A stretch of DNA of 22,599 nucleotides, taken from positions 2,838-25,436 of the forward strand of contig CAJPVJ010000434.1 of assembly GCA_905397405.1 (NCBI GenBank), read 5' to 3'. The position numbers and the translations under genes were made by a program. The notes beneath the pieces were generated by a model that searched no databases, was not told where the DNA came from, and saw only the letters and a list, made by a program, of their open reading frames with translations. Positions 10,573 through 20,631 of this stretch are shown here, piece by piece; positions within the stretch are counted from its first letter, which is position 1; each line of letters begins with the position of its first letter. The stretch is from Oppiella nova (taxonomy: Eukaryota > Arthropoda > Arachnida > Sarcoptiformes > Oppiidae).

Positions 10573-13500
10573 ATGAATGAGAAGTCATGCAATCGTTGTC
10601 TCAATGAGTGTCACAATTGTGTCCATTTGTTTGAAGTCATCGAAAGACTCAAACGTCAGAACCTATTACTCAAAGACAAGCACTTGGTTTGCGGCCAACA
10701 GTTGCTTGCCTTCAATCGCATCCACGGCCTGTCCATCGAGTGTATCGATGTCTTGGAGGCCATCATCGAAAGGTTGGACACCAGTTCTGTGGCTGAAGAC
10801 TGTGTCGATGGCAGCGACGGCAACGATAGCTACGGAAGCGATGCCATTACAGACCCGGAAGACGGGCGAGCGGTTGAATCGGCGCCGGAATCGCCACTCA
10901 AACCAGAATCCGATGATAAGCCAGAAGTGGTGCCGGAATTTGAGACTATTCCAGACCCCGGTGTCGATGATGGCCAGGAAGTGGTTGCCGTCGACGGCGA
11001 TGCCATACCTGTTCCCGAAGCCAGCGAACCAACTGTCGATGAGTTGAAGCAAAAGTATTACAACATTTGCCACGATTTGGACGATTGGGTCAAACAATTG
11101 GACGCTTTGAAGGGTATTCAGAGTTATCCGCGCTTTCAGTGCCAGAAGTATGCGGACACACCATCGCCGGTACATCCGTCCCATAGTCAGCCCATTAGAG
11201 TGCCGCCCATTGAGTACCAGTCCGGCGGCTTCACAGAGGGTTTGTATTTGTTTTTGATTTGTTTTATTCATTTTAAACTAAATTTTGTATTCATTTTCGC
11301 TTAAAAAGAGAGAATTTTCTTCAAGAAGTTATCGTCGGCTGAGATCCAAAGACTGACAAACAGTAGTCCAAAAGTGATCACAAAAAGTGTATCAAAGAGT
11401 CCGCCGAAGGAGAGAACAAAGTGTCGGTTCCCTGACTGCCGGTTCGTTACGAGGAGAGGACAGTTGGGTATCAGTGAACACGTGAAAGAAATGCACGTCA
11501 ATAGCGTGGACACGGATACCGGTTCTTCTAGTTTGCACTGTCCGTACCCTAACTGCCAATACGTGACAAAATCGGGACACAGTTTGAAGAAGAATCTCAC
11601 GAAACACATCCAGAGGTTGCATAAGATTAAGTCATTAAATACAGTGAAACCGGGGTTTAGTGGCCAACAAAAGGGAACTACACTCTTGAATAAGAAAAAG
11701 ACATTGAGTTGCACTTATAGCGGGTGCCACTTCTCGACCATTTATGGCACTCATAATTTGAATCGACACGTTATGTCAGTTCACTGCAAACAACATCCCA
11801 TTACCACCGGATCAGTCACTCCACTAAAAGCTGACATTAAAGTCAACAATATTGGGAAGTCTACCAAAAGCGGCGGTAAGACTACCGGTGCGCCGTTGAG
11901 GTGTACTAAATGTAGTTTTATGACTCGACACGGATTCGCGAAACTCCGAAACCATATGATAATACATAACCGAGAGCTGGCCTTCAAGTGCACGCAATGT
12001 GACGCCAGTTTCGCCTCCAATAAGCCCCTCTTTAAGCATAAGAGGTCTGTCCACAAATCAACGGCTCCCGTAAGGGCTGCCAAAAGGGATTACAAGAATG
12101 AGTGCGACGTTTGTCATCAGCTCTTTAAATGGCCGTCAGATATGCGAAGACATCGACGCAAACATGAGATCAACGATGAGTCGAAAGTGGAGACGCCTAA
12201 CAGCCGGGACGCGGAGGACGGGCAGAGTGTTTGGTATCACGAGTGCTCGCACGAGAACTGCCACTTCAAGACCGACCGGTTGGGCGTACTTCAGAAGCAT
12301 GTCATCAGTCATATCGTCAAAAAGTATTTTGTTTGTCACGTGTTTTGGAAGTGATTTTAATTATGATTTGTCTTTTGGTGTGATTACAGAGAAAGGGATA
12401 TCAATACTGACGAACCCATTGATACAAATACAGCCATTAAATCTGAATTAGTTTCCGATGATAACGACGCCAATGATGTGGATATGAATCACTCATATGT
12501 GACACCATTTAGTGAGTCCGGGGATGAAGGCATGAGTTCTCCTGTGAAACAAGAGTTTGAATCAAACGAACCAAAAGTTCCCAAAACCTCTTTCAACGAA
12601 CACCAAGAAAGTGGTGAATCGTCTCTATTGTCTTCGCGGATGTCTTTAAGCACACGACTCATGAAGTCGTTGTTCAAATGCGACGCAAAGGGTTGTCGGT
12701 TCGCGTCAGACAACTACGAAGACTGGATTAAACACAACGACTGGCATCAGAGCCAAGAGAATACGCGAATCAAATGCATTCGTTGTCCCAAGTCTTACAC
12801 AAAACGCAAGTACCTTAAGGCTCACCAAAGACTCAAACACCACATCTCACACGACTGCGAGGTTTGCCAACAGATGTTCAAAAGTGTGCCGCTTCTGGAG
12901 CAGCACATGATGTCCGCGCATAACATGTCTCCCGAAGACATCCGAAACCTACCGACGAAGACGGCTAAGAAGTCTTCGCCGAACACATCGACACATAAAT
13001 CCAGTGCGGATCCGATGTTAGGCTCGGAGTTAATGAATATGCTGTCCAAACAAAAGCCTAATCAGTCGACGAATGACTTTTACGTGAGCTGTCCGTACGT
13101 CCGGTGCCGCAAACAATTCAAGTTAAGAGCTTTAATGGCATTTCATTTCAATAAAACACATAAACATATCAAAAACGAGAGTCTCATACATATAACGGAC
13201 GAGTCGTGTCGGTGCCCGGAATGCGGACAACTGTACACTAATATTGGAAATATGAAACGACACCACAGTCTCGCCCATAAGAATGGCGCCATAAATGGCA
13301 ATCAATCCGAAGATATAATGCCAAACATAAATCCGGAGATATTTAACACGACGTTCCCGTCGACAGAGCCCACCGAACCCCTGTCCCCGCAAACCAATAG
13401 TTATAATTGTCGTCGAAATGGTTGCGGAAAATGGTTTGATTCGGTGAACAGTCTTCGGCAGCACTTGAGTCAGGAGCACAACCGTCGCATAGAGTCCAGG

Positions 13501-13773
13501 GAATCGGTTCCAGAGGTGACGGTCAGTGTTATGCCCCCTCAAGAGGATGTACCCACTGGTAGCCCTTGTTTGCGCTGTGATATCTGTGATCTCGATATGG
13601 AATCTACTGAGGAACTGGAGATGCATTTCAAGTACATTCACTTTGCGGACACAGAGGGGGCGCCGGGCGGCTATCAATTGGATGCCGAACAGTGGCTAAA
13701 CATACCGTCCGAACTGACTGTCGAGACAATTGTGGCCCAAACTGATGACAACGATATGATTACAATCGACTGA
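10573..13773 (+). CDS. C2H2 zinc-finger protein with about 14 fingers
   Basis: Exons 10573-11239, 11309-12323 and 12390-13773 join in phase across introns of 69 and 66 bp to encode about 1021 residues. The ATG at 10573 (MNEKSCNRCLNECHNC) is chosen because the upstream in-frame codon is GTG. The N-terminus has a small Cys cluster (C-x2-C-x3-C-x2-C) and a short helix, then an acidic Pro/Glu/Asp-rich linker to about residue 165. About seven fingers lie in exon 2 (for example KCRFPDC, HCPYPNC, KCTQC, ECDVC) and seven in exon 3 (KCDAKGC, KCIRC, DCEVC, SCPYVRC, RCPEC, NCRRNGC, RCDIC). Several have C-x4-C spacing. The stop is TGA 13771-13773. A nuclear nucleic-acid-binding role is inferred; no orthologue recognised. 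Its promoter and first 16 codons are duplicated at about 20250-20595. Confidence 0.88.
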
Positions 13774-14169
13774 TCGTAAGGTGAGTATAGTTCACAGTAT
13801 TTGTTTAAAATGCTATCATATTATTGATAAATGTATCGGTAGTTTAACTTTAATTTTATAACAAATTTTATGTCAATATTAATATTTGTTTAAATAATTT
13901 AAAAAGTGCATGAATTCTGATCACAAAATAATTACTATTTATGACTTCTTTGAAATGAATTTTTTAAAATCAATTGAATTAAACTGATTTATATTTTTCA
14001 CACAAGTTTTAATCATGAAATGCAAACTAATTATTAAAAGTCGTATAAATTATAAAAATACTTGTAAGTCAATATTGCCAAATGGCAATGCCAAATTTGG
14101 CAATAATTTTTTCAATACAAGTTTTTAATTCAATATTAAAATTAAATCAATTTGTTTTAATCGTAAAGA
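13774..14169. other. AT-rich intergenic region between convergent genes
   Basis: Holds the 3' ends of the zinc-finger gene (+) and SMPD4 (-). A strong donor-like AAG|GTGAGT lies at about 13778-13786, just after the zinc-finger stop codon. A palindrome-rich element lies at 14074-14104. No coding signal otherwise. Confidence 0.6.
14074..14104. repeat. Palindrome cluster (TTGGC/GCCAA half sites)
   Basis: Contains an inverted repeat ATTGCCA-AA-TGGCAAT at 14074-14089 directly followed by a perfect 14-bp palindrome TGCCAAATTTGGCA at 14089-14102. GC-containing symmetric sequence in a very AT-rich surrounding could form a hairpin in either 3' UTR or be a protein site. TTGGC/GCCAA half sites resemble NF-I sites, which is only a resemblance. 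Confidence 0.5.
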
Positions 14170-17008
14170 TTAATGACTACTGAAGTAATATAACAGTGTT
14201 TTGGTTCCCAAATAAGTTAAATACATGGCAAACACTAGCGATGAGAACGATAGCAAACTATAGTTTAATAGATAGACGACTGTCCACACAATGAGTGCAT
14301 ACGTGAGGTATAGTTTGTTAGCCATGAATCGCAGGTTAACTCTCGGCGCCAACACTTCGGTCACGCGATCGGGCGGTCTGTAAGCGGTGCCAGACTTGAC
14401 AATCCGTATGTAAGCCGTGGGCCCAGCGATCAGTTGCTTCAAGAATATGCCCACAAATCCCGGTCTGTCATACAGGCTCTGAATCCTATGCCCGTATCTG
14501 TTGTTAATCCAATCGCATACGAATAGCCAGAACTGAACCAAATAGTAGAACTCATAGCTGCGCACCGGCTGTCTGTCGGGGTTGCCCTCAACCAGATTCA
14601 GGTGAGGCCTACACTGTCTGTTCAGGAGCTGTGTTCTGCCGAATGGCGTCAACTTTGGTGTTCCGTCTCTCTCTTCGTACAGCGCTTGCGTCCGGTGCCG
14701 GACAATAGGTGTGCCCTCGTTGTCGCCCACCGGCTGGCCGTCCATCGATTGATTGGTTATGAGGTCCGACTCGTGCGCTGGCATCTCAAACAGCGCCGAC
14801 AACTGTGTGCACGCGTTCTGCAAATGATTTTTGGTTTTCATTTTGTCGACTAAAAACCTCTTATTCTCATCCGATTTGGTCACGTCTTCTGAGATCTGGA
14901 AGAATGAGATGACGTACTGAAGGAACGACAGACCGGATATTGCCATCTCTTCGGACGCCTGCGCTTTGGCTATCATTTCCGATATACTGAACAACGCTTT
15001 CGAGATTTCGTTCAAAAGCTGTAAAATCAATGGTTTGATGGCCGGACAGAAGAGCGGTATGTATTCAAAAGTGTTGGCCTCGGTCTCCATCAACGGGTGC
15101 CTCATATTACTGGCCAATGAGCCGACGTTGTGCTGACGGAGTGTCGGCGACAATAGGCTGGCCCTCGAAGTCGTCGTCATCGTCGCCGACCAACTGTTCT
15201 GCAGGAAACCGGCGCCAGAGGTGTCGCTACTCGTCAGGGAGTTCTCCGCTTCTCTGATCCAAAGGGCGAGGTTTGGCTGCGAGAAGACTTTGGTGAGTCT
15301 GAAGAGCATCAGCGCGTTCTTCGACGAACTCAAGTCCAACACTCGCGAGAATCGTGGGATCAGTTGCCGGAAGATCACCGAATAGAAGAGCAGATTGTCT
15401 GCAATGAATTGCTTCCACTGGCCGTCAGTCAGAGTGATCTCTTGCTTCGCGTTGCTGTCGTCGCCGTCCGAATGTCGGGCGCCGTTCGGCGAGGAACTGG
15501 TGTAACGCCAGGGCTGTACGTAACTGAGCCACGTCTCCAGTGGCAACCGGAACGACGTGTCGTTCGGCCACCGCTCGAACGACAACCGGAGGAATGCATA
15601 CAATCTCTTCTGATAGAAGTGCTTATGAGACCAAACGGATCGCTTCAAGTCATTGAGCGGCGAATCCATACAATTCAACGACTCGTTCGTCCGTTTGATG
15701 GCACTGTTGGCGAAGTAATGCAAATGCTTGACGAGAATCCTAACGGCCCTCATGTGGTCGGCGTTGGGCGCAAACCACTGCTGCTTAGAGGGGCTGGCGT
15801 TGTGGCGTTTGGCCAGCGCTGGCGGTATGGCGTGATTGAGCCATATCTCCGTCAGTATCATCAGAAATGTCTCGCATTTGACGATTTCGGAGCCCAACGA
15901 GTCTTCGGCCGTACGCCCGGACAGCGACTGTCGGCCGTCAGTCGTGTGCTGTTCGTGTCCTCCGCTCAACAATGGCTTCAAATTAAGTATCGATGACTTG
16001 AACAGAGCGGACGTCTGGGTCGGCGTCTGAGGTATGGGTTTGGATGCGAGCGAAGTGTTGGCAGCGGTTCCCAAATGAAGAAGACTCGATGTGGTGGACG
16101 ACAGCGACTGCCATATACTGGACTGAGAGTGAGGCGACTGCGGGGACGGGTCCTGATTGGCGGCCAACGGAACCAAACAATTGAGATAAGACTCTAAGAG
16201 CGCGAAGTACACGACGTTTGACGGGTTTGTGTTGGCGTTAGACAACTGATCCCAATAGTAGGGGTTGTGTTGGCCGTGGAGTGTGGGACTCGTGTTCACC
16301 ATATGGTAGGCGAAGTGGTAGACGAAGAACTCGAAGGCGTTCACTGATATGGCTGCGGATAAGGCGTGAGATATTCGGTTGGCGTACAGACTCGGAACCA
16401 CTCCTTCGTCGAGCGATAGTTTGGTCGGAATCTGACGGACAGAGAGGGAGAGGAATGTGGTTAACAGGCATTCATGGGGTGATCATCACTGCCTCACCGG
16501 AAGGTACTTCTTGGGGAACTCGTAGCGATTGAGCGGATCGTTCATCAGCTGTCGGATCAGTTGAAACAGCGGTCCGTTTGGGTGCAGAAAGCTATAGATG
16601 GCGTCGAACTCGCGAGGAATGCAGTGACGGGTCACCAGTTTAAGCGACCAATCGGTGGACACGGAGTGCCCGCCCACACCGAAGACGTCCTCCACTAACG
16701 ACTGGTAATTGATTTGCATTTCCTGTCCATCAATGAGAGACAACATGTGGTCATTGTTTGATGGGATGGACGGCCGGCCATACCTTCGCATTGTTGGCGA
16801 TGGACTCGTGGATGAGTTGCGACAACGAGTGGCACTTCTGTGCGATCGGCTCTTTAAGACATCCCTCGAACCGCATCTGAAACTGAATGCAAAGACAATG
16901 TGTTTTGGATTCTTGTTATCGAAACGAATGACTCTTCTTGTGGTGAATACTAACGGGAATTGAGTTGACGTTTGAGTTATTGAAGGCATAGTTATTGCTG
17001 TAATTCAT
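14170..17008 (-). CDS. SMPD4: Sphingomyelin phosphodiesterase 4 (neutral sphingomyelinase 3)
   Basis: Four exons join in phase 0: 17008-16955, 16882-16784, 16722-16498 and 16431-14170, giving about 879 residues. Introns are 72, 61 and 66 bp. Family landmarks appear in order: a segment EPIAQKCHSLSQLIHES, FLHPNGPLFQLIRQLM, FPKKYLP, AFEFFVYHFAYHM, a long low-complexity Ser/Thr/Gln insert (about residues 200-285), VRILVKHLHYFAN, LETWLSYVQPWRY, LMLFRLTKVFSQPNLA, LTPFGRTQLLN, PVRSYEFYYLVQF and a C-terminal membrane hairpin (about residues 833-875, LYLTYALIVWTVVYLLNYSL). In animals SMPD4 sits in ER and nuclear-envelope membranes and is linked to sphingomyelin hydrolysis and nuclear pores. The second exon may begin at TTTCAG or directly at ATG (16876), two in-frame acceptors 6 bp apart. 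Confidence 0.94.
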
Positions 17009-17819
17009 GGCTTATGTGGCGATCGGAGTCACTGTGTATTCAATGAGTCGTTGTTTTGCACATTAATTGCAATCAGTTTTCATGTCAAACAACATTCAAA
17101 TCATGTGTTTTTCACAACAAATACATCAAATTGTGTGCAAATGAGCCGTCAGTAGGTGTCGCCATCGATTGCGAACGAATCGTAAGATTTACAGAATCAG
17201 AATGATTTATGCTAAAAGTTTTCAAACAAATACAACATCACATCAAATGCTTAAAACAAATGATTTATAAATCTATAACTAAATTATTATCTCTTCTAAT
17301 AAACTGTACTTTCATTTTAAAGTTTCAGACTTTTGTAGAGATTATAGTATATTAAAAAACACTTAATGTTAGATAATAACTTATCAATTACTGTATCGTA
17401 ATAGAGTAAACAAGATGTTAAACACTTTTTAAAACATTTTTGTGTTTTCATGTTGAAAACTTTTCAACATAAAAAAGTTAGTTATTTTCAATTAATTATT
17501 ACCGGTACCAAAATTTTGTTATTATTTTTCAAAATAGATATTATAAATTAATATGTTGATTATTATAACTAATGATTTATTTGATTGTAATTTTCAATAA
17601 TTATTATAATTTTGTTTCAACAAAAAAGCGCGCGTTTTAACACTTGTGTTGATTTGATTTAATCAATGGATTAATGGTTTGATTGAATGGTAAATACATT
17701 GCATTTCTGGTCATAATGACCGGCGCTCTCAATACTTTGAACAGTTGTATTGATTTTGGTTACATTTATTTACATGAATAAATTATTTATTTTCACTATA
17801 CAGTAAATAAAAACTATTT
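17009..17819. other. AT-rich intergenic region upstream of SMPD4
   Basis: Over 800 bp with very high AT and no supported exon on either strand. The right-hand part next to SMPD4 (about 17009-17200) is less AT-rich and probably contains its promoter and 5' UTR. The rest presumably holds the 3' end of F-box copy B. It does not resemble the region downstream of copy A, so the segmental duplication ends within the F-box gene. Confidence 0.55.
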
Positions 17820-19717
17820 TCATAACTGTACCCGTATTATAAAATGTTTAGTAAATGAGCTCCATGAAATAAAATCTTTAGAATATTGCAATGGAATTGG
17901 TGAACTAACATGGCTGAATTTATTTTCATGTTTACGATAATAATCGTTATAATGGTCCGAAACAATCAAATCAATTGTTTTAAGTTTTGTCAGTTTTGCC
18001 AATGAATTCACTGCAGAGTCTGTGATCTCGGATTTTGAAAGACATAAGTATTGAAGTCGTGGTAAATGTTTGTTAATATCTGTGAAGAAGTCATCCCCGA
18101 TCACTGAGAAAAAGTTTAAATCGATTGTTAAATGTGTTAAACGTTTGCATCCATTAAACCGTTCACTCGTTATAATGAGTTTGTTAGCATTAAATATAGT
18201 TAAATGCAATCGTTTTAATTGTGTGAACGATGTGTTCAATGTATGCAATAAATGGTCACAATTTGCAATATTGTGTACGAAATGCAAATTGGTTTCCAAC
18301 ACTAATCTCTTGAGTTGAGTACAATTAGTGCCGATTATTCCCAAACTATTCAATAATTGCGATATTTGTGAGCCTACTTTCAATTCAATCAAACCATGCA
18401 TTTGTGATAAACCATTCAATAGACCCTGGATTAAGCTCATTGCTGTCTGAACTACTAGAAAGCTGTAGTTTAAAAACATTTAAACTCATTGATCGCAAAC
18501 TATGTCTATATTTAGCCACAAATGTGTTGAAACATTCAATATTAATAGTTTCCCCGTACCTGTGCATTGTTAAGTGAAATATTTTCAATTTTCTGAAGTA
18601 ATTATGATGTTTATGACAAAATAATGTCAAAAATAATGTCAAAAATAATGCATTAGACTTATTGCTTATGTTTCCGTCTATAGACAGTTGTTGTATATTA
18701 TGACACTTTTTCAACGATTCAATAATTGCATCAGAATTATGAAAATATTGTTCAATTATACTAATTGTTTTCAAATGGTTGGCAAACTTTGGTACAAATA
18801 TTTCAATTGCTTTATCGTATTCTGTGGTTAATTGATGAACACTTTTGCAGTGTTTGGCTAATAGTCTCAACACTTCATTGACAGCCTTATAATTTCTACA
18901 CATTATGTTTGACACGTTTTGACACTTCTTGACAATTGTCTCAATTTTGAACAAATCCTTACATTTAGTGAACATTTCAATGTTGAGTCCAATTGAGTGC
19001 ATACTCTGTGCAGTGAAAAGCAATCTCTGGTACCGTTTGGACAGACATTCAAATCTAATGCGCTCTTCGAGTGACAGATAACTCACTAATACTTCGCACA
19101 AATCGTCGCCAAATCTACAATTGAGTGCATACTCTGTGCAGTGAATAGCAATCTCTGGTACCGTTTGGACAGACATTCAAATCTAATGCGCTCTTCGAGT
19201 GACAGATAACTCACTAATACTTCGCACAAATCGTCGCCAAATCTGTCCAAAGAGTCGTTGCAATAGATTTGAGACACACTTTCGGATTCATTGATGTCTT
19301 CATGTCTTGTGTCCAACACTTCATTCAAATGCAACTCTTTTATGCAAATTCTGTTCATTTGTTTCAACACTGAATTCGGTTCACAACTAATCCATTGTTT
19401 GTCTAAAAGTAATAAAAAGTAATTTTAAGTAAATTATTAAATAAGAAATCATTTGAAGACAATTAACACAAACCCTCTTCGAGTGGAGCCAAGTATTGAT
19501 CGTTTGATTCCTTCATTTCTGGCGATCGTGTCTTCAATTCATTGCCAATCTCTTCATATGTCTGTAGTTTTGATCTCAAACTCTTGAGTTCAGTCTTCAT
19601 GTCGTGAATAGTCTTCAGGTTTGCCATCAAATGTGTCTCCAGTTTGGTCTTCACGTGAACCGACTGTTCACTCAACTCTTCAACACTTAATACATCACTC
19701 AATAAGTATTGACTCAT
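17820..19717 (-). pseudogene. F-box/LRR copy B, disrupted paralogue
   Basis: Same gene plan as copy A: exon 1 at 19717-19474 (MSQYLLSDV start, coiled-coil helix) and exon 2 from 19402 after a 71-bp intron. Two lesions break exon 2. The first is a 127-bp tandem repeat with one-base spacer (18990-19244) in the F-box, probably an assembly error. The second is near 18430-18442: against copy A it has a net one-base gain (CCAGGG for CCGGG) beside a 12-bp deletion between CTATTGA repeats, so the LRR part continues in another frame (residues SLIQGLLNGLSQMHG onward to TGA at 17820-17822). The F-box and last repeats are still very similar to copy A (LPRLQYLC, SEITDS), while the middle LRRs differ much. 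It may be a pseudogene, or a working gene with one sequencing error; I cannot tell. Confidence 0.7.
18990..19244. repeat. 127-bp tandem repeat with one-base spacer in F-box copy B
   Basis: Units 18990-19116 and 19118-19244 differ at one position (a19018 versus t19146) and are separated by a19117. The 128-bp offset shifts the frame within the F-box. Collapsing it restores a frame colinear with copy A (RYQRLLFTAQSMHSIGLN). Confidence 0.95.
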
Positions 19718-20546
19718 TTTGTTGTCATATACTGTAAACTAAACAACAATTTATTGATTTAAACACCAATTACTCGATTAATACTATTTTAAAAACTTTA
19801 ATATTTTTAAATCAATACTAAATTAAATGCAAAAAACTTCTAAAACTTGTGTTCATAAGAATTGCTTTAAATATAATTCAATGCTTTCTTCACTTTATAT
19901 TTAAACTTATTCTCAGTTTTTGGTCTTATTTTAAGCATAAATTCACTGAAAATAAGTGATTTAAAGGATTAACTTTTATGGCAAACATATTCTGGGAAAA
20001 AGGTCCCGGATATTAGGGTCATGTGCTTGAAATAGATTTGGTATTGATTTAGAATTACTTATTATTTAGTTTTATTGTTTATGTACATGCTATTTATCTG
20101 TTATTACAGTATTTCCGTATATTATATTAATAGCAAATAATATTTGAAAATTACTTATTTAATAGGTTTGTACCTTTTAATAACTTATTTTATTATTTTA
20201 TCAGAATATTCTGTTTGGAGTGTATGTGATACTGTATAATAAATATAATATAAATGATTTATTTTGAATTGAATGCATATATGAATAGTGAACTAATTGT
20301 GTATAAGTTAGATGACCACTGATTGACACACTGATGACAATTGCTTTCATTTTAACGACAATTAGCGAGAAATGCGAGAAATGTGTGAATAATAGCGCCG
20401 TTTGTTTGAATGGACTGAAGGTATGGTTGCTATGAATGGTTGCTATGAGAGACCGAACACAACAACAATGCATTCAAAGAGTGGTCTTTCAGTCATTCAT
20501 TGTTTTGTGATTTGTTTCGCAATTAGTGTTCATTTGAGTGCTTATT
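19718..20546. promoter_or_regulatory. Duplicated divergent promoter region upstream of F-box copy B
   Basis: Second copy of 9725-10572. It shows the same start (TGTTGTCATATACTGTAAAC just upstream of the F-box ATG), the block shared by all three copies (about 19844-19960), a diverged middle, and the near-identical 246-bp block (20252-20497). It now lies between copy B and an unrelated zinc-finger gene. Confidence 0.55.
20252..20497. repeat. Near-identical 246-bp noncoding block, copy 2
   Basis: Ungapped match to 10282-10527 with two mismatches. Similarity continues less perfectly to 20595, past the duplicated start codon at 20547. Confidence 0.8.
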
Positions 20547-20615
20547 ATGAGTGAGAAGTCATGCAATCGTTGTCTCAATGAGTGTCGCAATTGTGGCCCA
20601 AATAGTGTTGAGTGA
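20547..20615 (+). other. 22-codon upstream ORF derived from the zinc-finger gene start
   Basis: Begins MSEKSCNRCLNECRNC, matching the first 16 residues of the zinc-finger protein at 10573 with two changes. Homology stops at about 20595 and the frame ends at TGA 20613-20615. It lies 16 bp before, and in a different frame from, the ATG at 20632. It is best read as a relict start codon now acting as an upstream ORF, or as a truncated duplicate. Confidence 0.6.
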
Positions 20616-20631
20616 AGAGTTCGCTTAAGAC

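Noticed and set aside
10666-11271. A 201-codon - strand open frame opposite the first exon of the zinc-finger gene.
   Set aside because: Antisense shadow; the sense frame is extended by two properly phased exons with fingers.
15364-15996. A 210-codon + strand open frame opposite SMPD4.
   Set aside because: Antisense shadow of a clearly recognised SMPD4 exon; composition is arginine-rich without any motif.
18625-18652. A short tandem repeat (AATAATGTCAAA-like, giving FLTLFLTLF in copy B).
   Set aside because: A small in-frame slippage repeat in an LRR region, with no wider structure.
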